In this document: positions 20,741 to 26,161 of the stretch, piece by piece
Layout of the letters: each line of letters begins with the position of its first letter
Position numbering within the stretch: the first letter of the stretch is position 1
Origin: Syntrophaceae bacterium UBA5744
Lineage (GTDB): Bacteria; Desulfobacterota; Syntrophia; Syntrophales; UBA2192
DNA: 26,161 nucleotides
Direction of reading: 5' to 3'
Assembly (NCBI GenBank): GCA_002419215.1
Contig: DIFQ01000042.1
Coordinates: forward strand, 1 to 26,161
Position numbers and translations under genes: made by a program
Notes under the pieces: model-generated
Databases searched by the model: none
What the model saw: only the letters and a program-made list of their open reading frames with translations
What the model was told of the DNA's origin: nothing

Positions 20741-21544
20741 CTATTTCGACCCTTTCCCCTGGACGATCCACGCGGCAATCCTGCTCACCACCTGCTGCTC
20801 GATCCCGTTGAAGCCGTGATAGGCCATCGCGTGACAGGGATCCCCCTTGCTCTGCCCCCCTTCGAATGGGATCATCTCCTTGCGGGGAGAGGCGGTCAAA
20901 CCGTCCATCAGTCTCGGCATGTCGTCGTATTGGCAAAGCTTGCACCCGTCCCATTTGTGATGGACGACGAGGGTCGGGATGCGGATCTTTCCCAGCGGCA
21001 TTGCCGGGACAGGTCGCGATCCCCTGTCGTCCCTCAGGATGGTCGACGTCAGGACGAGACCGTCCGGACCGCCCTCGGCCGGCGGCAGCTCCGTGGCGAT
21101 GTATGCGGCGGATTGCGTTCCCCGGCTTGTGCCGACGAGCCAGACAGGGACCCCGGCCTGCTTCTTCAGCCACGCGATGACGGCCTTGATGTCCGCCGCG
21201 TGTTCCTGCGTCTGTCGGAAGCCCGTCAGGTAGGGTGGGCTCTGGCGGTCGGAAGGCGCATCCACCACGGCGACGGCAAGGCCGCCGGCGGCAAACATCT
21301 GCCTCGTGCGGACGACGAAATTGTTGTCGCCCCATTTCATGGACCCCTCGGGGGAGATCTGCAGGCCCCCATGTCCCCCCGCGAGAAGCACGACGGCGGC
21401 AGCCGGGGTTTCGGGCATGAGCACGATCATCCGCTGGGTGACGCCGGGTCGCGTCGGGATGTCGACGACGCGCTGCGCCTGCGCCCACAGCGGAGCTGCG
21501 CACAGCAGCAGTCCAAGCTGCAGCAGGAGGATGATTCGAGTCAT
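20741..21544 (-). CDS. Exported alpha/beta hydrolase (267 aa)
   Basis: A signal peptide (residues 1-22, MTRIILLLQLGLLLCAAPLW, cleavage near AQA) precedes a compact serine-hydrolase fold: AVVLLAGGHGGLQ (oxyanion region), VWLVGTSRGTQSA with nucleophile Ser140, PTLVVHHKWDGC for the acid and a C-terminal MAYHGFNG for the His. Cys pairs (WDGCKLCQ and DPCH) fit an oxidising compartment. The family is close to uncharacterised periplasmic proteins with a dienelactone-hydrolase-like fold; no substrate can be named. AAGGAGATG precedes the start. It lies 119 bases upstream of the mutase large subunit in the same direction and could be read into it, but the functional link is unclear. Stop is TAG. Confidence 0.82.
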   Translation of the reverse strand: MTRIILLLQLGLLLCAAPLWAQAQRVVDIPTRPGVTQRMIVLMPETPAAAVVLLAGGHGGLQISPEGSMKWGDNNFVVRTRQMFAAGGLAVAVVDAPSDRQSPPYLTGFRQTQEHAADIKAVIAWLKKQAGVPVWLVGTSRGTQSAAYIATELPPAEGGPDGLVLTSTILRDDRGSRPVPAMPLGKIRIPTLVVHHKWDGCKLCQYDDMPRLMDGLTASPRKEMIPFEGGQSKGDPCHAMAYHGFNGIEQQVVSRIAAWIVQGKGSK

Positions 21545-21724
21545 ACGGCATCTCCTTCGGCCGTGTCTGAAAGTTCACATTCCCGGTGGACCCGTTGCCG
21601 ATCCTGATGCGCGCATATGACGCTGTGCAGGAGTGACCAACAAGACTGCGCCATATGAAAACTGCAAATGGGAGGGGCGTTTCCTGAATTACTTCAAAGT
21701 GATGTCTGATCTGCCGCCTTGCGT

Positions 21725-22180
21725 CTACATTCCGCCCGCCAGGGCTGCCACTGCGGCCATTGATCCTATCAGAAGAAAGAATGCCGTGCCCACCTCGCCG
21801 GCGGGTGTCGGTATCCTGTCTTTTTTCACGATATAGCCTTTTTGTGATAGTTTGGCGCAGATCTCGTCTATCTGACCGGGCTGCAGCTTGGAAAGGGCTT
21901 CCCCCAAATCATGCCGGTTGGGTTCCACGCAGGAATACCGATAGATGTCCCTTCTTGCATCCTCCGGCAGCCCTTCCGTCGCCGCGTCGAGGTCTCCGCA
22001 TACCTGTTTTTGCAGGGAGAGCCAATCGCCGACTTCCACAGCATTGCCGAGCCGGAATTCGATGGTCTGACCCTGAGCAGTCGGTTCCTTTTGCGAGATC
22101 AGGATGCCGGGCAGGCAGCCATTCAGCAGGAACAGGATGGCAAGGAGCAAGCCGATCTTTGTGGCAACCCGTTGCTTCAC
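21725..22180 (-). CDS. Lipoprotein with C-terminal membrane segment, unknown function (151 aa)
   Basis: A GTG start, with GGAGG close before it, begins a lipoprotein signal (IGLLLAILFLLNGC) giving the lipidated Cys at residue 22. The mature domain is mostly helical with three further Cys (KQVCGDL, RYSCVEP, DEICAKL), which could form disulfides. The last 20 residues (FFLLIGSMAAVAALAGGM) are a second hydrophobic segment, unusual for a lipoprotein. I do not recognise a family. The start is 25 bases after the stop of the outer-membrane barrel gene, so the two are probably co-expressed and may meet in the outer membrane. Stop is TAG. Confidence 0.75.
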   Translation of the reverse strand: MKQRVATKIGLLLAILFLLNGCLPGILISQKEPTAQGQTIEFRLGNAVEVGDWLSLQKQVCGDLDAATEGLPEDARRDIYRYSCVEPNRHDLGEALSKLQPGQIDEICAKLSQKGYIVKKDRIPTPAGEVGTAFFLLIGSMAAVAALAGGM

Positions 22181-22205
22181 TATCCTCCGCCTTCCCCTGC
22201 CGTGA

Positions 22206-23078
22206 TTACCAGAAATGATAATTGAGGCCCAGGGTGAACATGTGCGCCTGGTAGCGGATGTCGAAATCGCCTACCTTGGGTTCCGTGATGAAGTACCGGT
22301 ACCCGGCATCGACGCTGAAAAGCCGGTCGATTCGGTAGTTCAGCCCCGCCAGGACCTGGAAGGCGAAGGCGTCGTCCTGCGCATCGAAGGGGAGATTGGT
22401 TGTCGTGCCGCCGATGACGGCCCGAAACGTTCCGCCGACCTCGAACCGGCTCCATCCGATGCCCGCCCCGAGGTACGGCCTGAAATTGCCGGCCGGATAC
22501 CTCAGCACGAGATTGAACATCAGGTTGTTCATATCGATGTCCCCCTGCACCTGAAGACTGTTCGCACCGGAACCCGCTATCGTCTGCAGGGGAGCATCGT
22601 GACTAAAGATGTGGTTGTACTCGATTTCCAGGTTGCAGAAGGGGGCCGAAGGGATGTTGGCGCCGAACTTGATGCCCATCATCCAGGTGTCATCCAGGTC
22701 TGTTTTGAACGACTCACCGGCGATCTGCACTTTCGCCTTGTCGGTCAGGACGTAGGCTCCGAAGACGCCGGCATAGAACGGGCTTTCCTCATACCGGGTC
22801 CTCGGAGCAGGCTTGAGGCTTTCCCCCGTCTTGATGAAATTATCGACGTCGCTGAATTTACGCGTGACGATCTGGCCGTCTTTTGTCCGGATCGTGACGA
22901 CCTCCGCAGTGGCCTTGATGACCGCGCCTTCGATGACGGAGCCATCCGTCATCCGCACGCCGATGACATCCGGCATTTCCTGCGCAAGCGCGGCGGTGAA
23001 TGTGAAGGGATAAAGAAGAAGTGCAGCCAGGATTAGAAGCAGACCATTCCGGGACAGGACAACGCGTTTAATCTTCAT
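22206..23078 (-). CDS. Outer-membrane beta-barrel with N-terminal small beta module
   Basis: A signal peptide (residues 1-32) is followed by a module of about 50 residues, VIGVRMTDGSVIEGAVIKATAEVV..IRTKDGQIV.RKF, resembling small Sm/SH3-like beta domains, then a short linker and a barrel of about 190 residues: FYAGVFGAYVL, TWMMGIKFGANI, CNLEIEYNHIF, NNLMFNLVLRYPAG, FRPYLGAGIGW, FAFQVLAGLNYRI, SVDAGYRYFI and HMFTLGLNYHFW. The barrel aligns strand by strand with the protein at 14347-14997, so they are paralogues. The last residue is Trp after Phe rather than Phe alone. GGGGGAG precedes the ATG. Role unknown; it is probably an outer-membrane structural or sensing protein acting with the lipoprotein encoded just downstream. 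Confidence 0.87.
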   Translation of the reverse strand: MKIKRVVLSRNGLLLILAALLLYPFTFTAALAQEMPDVIGVRMTDGSVIEGAVIKATAEVVTIRTKDGQIVTRKFSDVDNFIKTGESLKPAPRTRYEESPFYAGVFGAYVLTDKAKVQIAGESFKTDLDDTWMMGIKFGANIPSAPFCNLEIEYNHIFSHDAPLQTIAGSGANSLQVQGDIDMNNLMFNLVLRYPAGNFRPYLGAGIGWSRFEVGGTFRAVIGGTTTNLPFDAQDDAFAFQVLAGLNYRIDRLFSVDAGYRYFITEPKVGDFDIRYQAHMFTLGLNYHFW

Positions 23079-23251
23079 TTTCTCCCCCTTTTGAGAAATG
23101 TTTAATGAAGACGTAATCGCTGTTTCGTTGTTATGTTAACCGGGATTTCGGTGTGAACTTAACATGATGGACGTGAAAATGCAATCAAAGTGGAAACTGC
23201 AGATCTGAGGGGCATCTGCTCATACGTTAATTAGATGGAATGTTGAAATAC

Positions 23252-23266
23252 AAGACCCTGGGTCTT
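23252..23266 (-). terminator. Weak terminator-like hairpin after rsgA
   Basis: AAGACC pairs with GGTCTT around a three-base loop and is followed on the minus strand by GTATTTC. It lies 24 bases after the rsgA stop. The stem is short and the U-tract poor. Confidence 0.35.
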
Positions 23267-23290
23267 CACCAATGCCTGTGAGATTGCATT

Positions 23291-24349
23291 TTACTTCTTT
23301 TTCATCTGTTTCTTTACTGATTTAATGAAACGTCCAAAGTCCCTGTCCTTCTTCCGTTTATCCAGATAGGACATCTCGTAGTACTCAGACTCTTTCTTTA
23401 GCTTGATATAGTTGGAATAGCGATCATTACTCAATTCACCGCTTTCGACCGCAGCGCGTACGGCGCATCCAGGCTCGCGTTCATGGCTGCAGTCGGGGTA
23501 GCGACAACGGGTAGAAAGACTGACAAGGTCTTCAAACCCGCTGCTGACTCCATCACCGGCCCCGAGAAGGCCGAGTTCTCGCATGCCGGGTGTATCAATT
23601 AACATGGCACCTTCGGCAAGAACGATAAGCTGACGACGTGAAGTCGTATGCGTGCCTTCCCCTGTGCCACTGACGGCCTTTGTGTCAAAAACATCCCGGC
23701 CCAAGAGGCGATTGATCAAGGTCGTTTTGCCGACGCCGGATGACCCGAGCAGACAATAGGTCTTTCCGGGGCGGAGTGTCTGCTGAAACCGGTCAAACCC
23801 AACACCGCTGATGTTGCTGAGGGCGAGCACTCTCGCATGGGCGACAGAACTGACGATCGCAACTTTCTGCTCCAATTCATTCAGGGGGATCAAATCGGTC
23901 TTCGTGAGAATGACGATCGGTTCCACATGACCGTCCGCCGCCATGATGAGGTATCGATCCAAACGTCGGGGATTGAAGTCAAAATGGCATGACTGAACAA
24001 TGAAAGCTGTGTCGATGTTGGCTGCTATCATCTGGATATCGATCTTGTCGCCTGCGGTTTTGCGGCGCAAGAACGTCTTTCGTGGAAACACGTTATGGAT
24101 GATTGCTGCAGTATTATTGTTGTAGTATTGCGCCGTGACCCAATCGCCGACACAGGGTATGTCGACTGAACTTTCAATCCGATAGGAAAACTTCCCTGCG
24201 AGTTCAGCCGGGACTTCTCTCGATTCGTTTCTTATCAGGTAGCCGCCGCGATCAACTGCCGATATGCGAGCAATGCCTGTAACTTCCTCGTGGAGATCAC
24301 CCCTATGCGAGGCAAACCAATCGTCAAAACCTAAATCGCTCAACTCCAT
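23291..24349 (-). CDS. rsgA: Ribosome small-subunit-dependent GTPase RsgA (YjeQ)
   Basis: A circularly permuted GTPase that checks and releases factors during late 30S ribosome assembly. An N-terminal OB fold (residues about 20-90, with CVGDWVTAQ) is followed by the permuted G motifs: ILTKTDL (G4) first, then GSSGVGKTTL (G1), GTHTTSRR (G2 region) and LIDTPGMREL (G3). A C-terminal zinc site is present: CRYPDCSHEREPGC with its Cys/His set. Length 352 aa. The ATG at 24349 is chosen: an upstream TTG at 24412 falls on the predicted promoter -10 and would not be transcribed. The ribosome site (GGTGAC) is weak. The C-terminus is Lys-rich. The gene stands alone. Confidence 0.93.
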   Translation of the reverse strand: MELSDLGFDDWFASHRGDLHEEVTGIARISAVDRGGYLIRNESREVPAELAGKFSYRIESSVDIPCVGDWVTAQYYNNNTAAIIHNVFPRKTFLRRKTAGDKIDIQMIAANIDTAFIVQSCHFDFNPRRLDRYLIMAADGHVEPIVILTKTDLIPLNELEQKVAIVSSVAHARVLALSNISGVGFDRFQQTLRPGKTYCLLGSSGVGKTTLINRLLGRDVFDTKAVSGTGEGTHTTSRRQLIVLAEGAMLIDTPGMRELGLLGAGDGVSSGFEDLVSLSTRCRYPDCSHEREPGCAVRAAVESGELSNDRYSNYIKLKKESEYYEMSYLDKRKKDRDFGRFIKSVKKQMKKK

Positions 24350-24408
24350 AACGTCACCGAATGATTGATATGCACACTGCGTCTTTACTGAAAAGTTGCG
24401 ATCAAGAT

Positions 24409-24436
24409 ACAATACTCAAAAGAAGACTGGCGTCAA
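24409..24436 (-). promoter_or_regulatory. Candidate sigma-70 promoter of rsgA
   Basis: The minus strand shows TTGACG (24431-24436), a 16-base spacer and TATTGT (24409-24414). The predicted start near 24402 supports translation from the ATG at 24349. Confidence 0.45.
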
Positions 24437-24517
24437 GTCATGCAATATCGGTTACGTATCAGAGGTCAATTACAAACTTGGAATTCAAGACCTCATCGTC
24501 CCTCGCAGCCCGGGAAG

Positions 24518-25822
24518 CTAGCCGAAAACCATCTTCCTGAGAACCCCAAACACGGCGCGTACAGGCCCCATCCTGGGGAAACGACTGTTGGCGAGCAACG
24601 TACGCAGCCTTTGGGCATCGTTGTCTATCGGTCCCCTTTCCAGAACCAGGCCTGTTGTCAATTGACCGGAAAGGAGCGCCATGCCCACACCGCTCCCGCC
24701 CCCATATCCGATATTCAGAATGACATTCGGGTTGCTTTTCGAGCGTCGTACGATCGGCGCGTCCGAAGGGGTCTGCTGCACCGCCCCGCCCCACGCCCCT
24801 GCCAGGGAGACGGATTCTAGAAAGGGAAACCGCCGCAGCATTTCCCTGTGCAGCTTGACAAAGGACGGTAAATGGCGATCGTCCTCCGGCGTGGCCCGGG
24901 AGGCTCTATCTATGCCATTGAATATCAGCCGATTCTCAAAAATGCGGCCGATGTAGAAAGACAGGGCCGGGTCGCCGAATGGCGTGCGAGTTTGCGAGAT
25001 ACGATCAAGCATGTCGGGTTTCAGCGGTTCGGTTGCCAGCATATAAGTATGCTGGGTTGAGGTCGCTGGAATTTCCGCGTCAAGCATCAGAGAGTTGGTG
25101 TAGGCATTTGTGGCCAGGATCACCTTCTCGGCAGTCAGCGTGGCGCCATCGGCAGCGATCAGTTGCACGCCCCGGCTTGTGGAACGAATCGTTTGGATGG
25201 GTGTGTTCTCGTAGATCCGTACATCCTGGTCAAGGCAGCGCTGTCGCAACCCTCGTGCAAGCCGGTAGGGCTGAACGCTCACAAACTCATAAGCCATGCC
25301 GGCGATGGCCGGGTAACCGACAAGCCGGGTCATCTTTTCCTTCTCGAAGAACTCGCAGTGCTGGCCAATCGCTTCGTAGCGCTGCATGATCCAACGAAGG
25401 GCGGCCACTTCCAGGAGGTTCCGAGCGGCAAGGAGATGTCGTGATGGAGTCCACGCGCAATCGATCGCTTCGTTCGCGACCCATCTGCCCAGTTGAACGA
25501 TGTTGTTTCTGCAGAATTGAGAAGTCCACCGGATGTCGCCCAGGCGCCGGGGATCGTCGAAATCATCCAGCAGCCAATGGACCGGGGGCAAACTCAACAC
25601 CCAGCCGGCATTGCGGCCGCTTGCTCCAAACCCGATGTGTTTCGCCTCGACAAGCGCGACGCTCAGGTCGGGCTTGCTGGACTTGAGATGGTGTGCAGAC
25701 GAAAGCCCCGCAAACCCACCGCCAACAACAGCCACATCGGCGAATTGCGCTCCAGACAACGATGGCGATGTCGCGATCTGTGAATCGAACCAGTATGAGG
25801 TATTGAACGGGAAATCGGTCAT
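24518..25822 (-). CDS. FAD-dependent oxidoreductase of the DAO family (PuuB-like)
   Basis: A flavin amine/amino-acid oxidase of 434 residues. The dinucleotide-binding motif VVGGGFAGLSSAHHL is at residues 33-47, followed by ALVEAKHIGFGASGRNAGW, where the GASGRNAG segment is typical of glycine oxidase and gamma-glutamylputrescine oxidase (PuuB) relatives. VILATNAYT and the C-terminal LAGAWGGAVQQTPSDAPIV and NVILNIGYGGGSGVGMAL complete the DAO fold. The substrate is probably a primary or secondary amine, but cannot be fixed. No signal peptide. The C-terminus extends about 45 residues past the fold. There is only a poor ribosome site before the ATG. No partner genes for putrescine breakdown are nearby. 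Stop is TAG. Confidence 0.88.
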   Translation of the reverse strand: MTDFPFNTSYWFDSQIATSPSLSGAQFADVAVVGGGFAGLSSAHHLKSSKPDLSVALVEAKHIGFGASGRNAGWVLSLPPVHWLLDDFDDPRRLGDIRWTSQFCRNNIVQLGRWVANEAIDCAWTPSRHLLAARNLLEVAALRWIMQRYEAIGQHCEFFEKEKMTRLVGYPAIAGMAYEFVSVQPYRLARGLRQRCLDQDVRIYENTPIQTIRSTSRGVQLIAADGATLTAEKVILATNAYTNSLMLDAEIPATSTQHTYMLATEPLKPDMLDRISQTRTPFGDPALSFYIGRIFENRLIFNGIDRASRATPEDDRHLPSFVKLHREMLRRFPFLESVSLAGAWGGAVQQTPSDAPIVRRSKSNPNVILNIGYGGGSGVGMALLSGQLTTGLVLERGPIDNDAQRLRTLLANSRFPRMGPVRAVFGVLRKMVFG

Positions 25823-25970
25823 TCGTTGATTCCGTCTTGCCCGGTGGGCTGACGCCGGGCGTCAGGCGCGCCTGGGAGCGGGAGCGGAGCGGTCGCAAAA
25901 AGGCGTCGCCGGGGGAAATGAGGGCCGGGTCTTGACCGCGGGCGCCTCAGAAAGATCACGACCCCTGATC

Positions 25971-26010
25971 TCCCTCTTCCTTGAGGGGAGAGGGTTGGGG
26001 TGAGGGTGAA
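25971..26010. repeat. Dispersed repeat, copy C (short)
   Basis: TCCCTCTTCCTTGAGGGGAG followed by AGGGTTGGGG and TGAGGGTGAA is the core palindrome plus tail of the repeat family seen at 16855-16968 and 18779-18896, without the CTTATAGGTT block. Confidence 0.75.
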
Positions 26011-26067
26011 TGGTCCTTCTCCTCCAGTATCATGGGGCGCAACCATGTCTGGTCATTTCCTTGCCGG

Positions 26068-26096
26068 GAAGTCCCGCCCTGTGGGCGGGGAGCTTC
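26068..26096 (-). terminator. GC-rich hairpin downstream of the right-edge gene
   Basis: GAAG..CCCGCC pairs with GGGCGGG..GCTTC around CTGT. It lies ten bases after the TAA of the partial minus-strand gene, but no T-tract follows. Similar hairpins also mark ends of IS200/IS605-type elements; no TnpA or TnpB sequence is present here. Confidence 0.4.
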
Positions 26097-26105
26097 AAAT
26101 ATCAG

Positions 26106-26161
26106 TTATGCGTCGTCAGCGATCATCATAATCTTATAAGGGTCTTCCGGGTTTGTTGTGC
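26106..26161 (-). CDS. C-terminal end of an unidentified gene (18 codons, rest outside the window)
   Basis: The minus strand is open from the edge to TAA at 26106-26108, ending ...NPEDPYKIMMIADDA. It is too short to identify. The support is only the open frame, an acidic end typical of soluble proteins, and the hairpin just beyond the stop. Confidence 0.3.
   Translation of the reverse strand, partial: TTNPEDPYKIMMIADDA

Larger units (their letters stand above)
25823..26105. other. Intergenic region between the FAD enzyme gene and the right-edge gene
   Basis: No gene is supported. It contains repeat copy C (25971-26010) and a GC-rich hairpin (26068-26096). The stretch 25823-25970 is GC-rich with several short hairpins but nothing I can name. 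Confidence 0.5.

Noticed and set aside
16855..26010. The three CCCTCTCCC...GGGAGAGGG repeats as a CRISPR array
   Set aside because: The copies are kilobases apart, of different lengths, with no regular spacers and no cas genes.

Overview
The window reads as chromosomal DNA of a GC-rich, Gram-negative anaerobe, most likely a member of the Desulfobacterota (former Deltaproteobacteria, Syntrophobacterales-like). This is inference. It rests on a B12-dependent acyl-CoA mutase with a separate cobalamin subunit, outer-membrane barrels and lipobox proteins, a PEP-CTERM protein, and dispersed intergenic palindromes. There is no tRNA, rRNA, CRISPR array, phage module or complete insertion sequence. All genes recognised are on the minus strand except the cold-shock gene and the PEP-CTERM gene.

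Layout. 1-3600: a trypsin-like protease running off the left edge, preceded by a free-standing copy of its own N-terminal domain behind a good sigma-70 promoter; a Pif1-type helicase with a C-terminal WYL domain; and a translationally coupled NTF2-like/YciI-like pair. 3600-8400: an exported cyclophilin, a GIY-YIG protein, the ABC-F ATPase Uup, a cold-shock gene with a terminator-like hairpin in its leader, an UPF0178 protein and YwbE. 8400-12600: an exported protein of unknown function followed by a decayed PEP-CTERM tail, an esterase-like hydrolase, a phosphoribosyltransferase, a 125-bp inverted-repeat element, a membrane-anchored royal-jelly/Yellow-type propeller and a lipoprotein. 12600-14130: an AT-richer island carrying a thrombospondin-C-like PEP-CTERM protein behind a candidate sigma-54 promoter with an upstream palindrome. 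14290-16820: an outer-membrane barrel whose leader has both a promoter and an intrinsic-terminator-like hairpin, then a small Cys/His protein coupled to a DEAD-box helicase. 16855-20621: an acyl-CoA mutase operon (large subunit, B12 subunit, MFS permease) broken up by two copies of a dispersed repeat, with an in-frame amber codon in the large subunit. 20740-26161: a secreted hydrolase, a lipoprotein plus a second barrel paralogous to the first, RsgA, an FAD amine-oxidase-like enzyme, a third repeat copy and the tail of another gene.

The genes do not form one pathway. Most are housekeeping or stand-alone accessory functions. The connected sets are the protease/pro-domain pair, the mutase operon, the envelope pair (barrel plus lipoprotein), and the PEP-CTERM gene with its regulatory region and the homologous decayed tail about 5 kb away. 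The observations most worth pursuing are the duplicated pro-domain, the sigma-54/palindrome control region, the PEP-CTERM relic that shares a terminator with the intact gene, the amber codon in the mutase, and two leaders (csp and the first barrel) with intrinsic-terminator-like hairpins.
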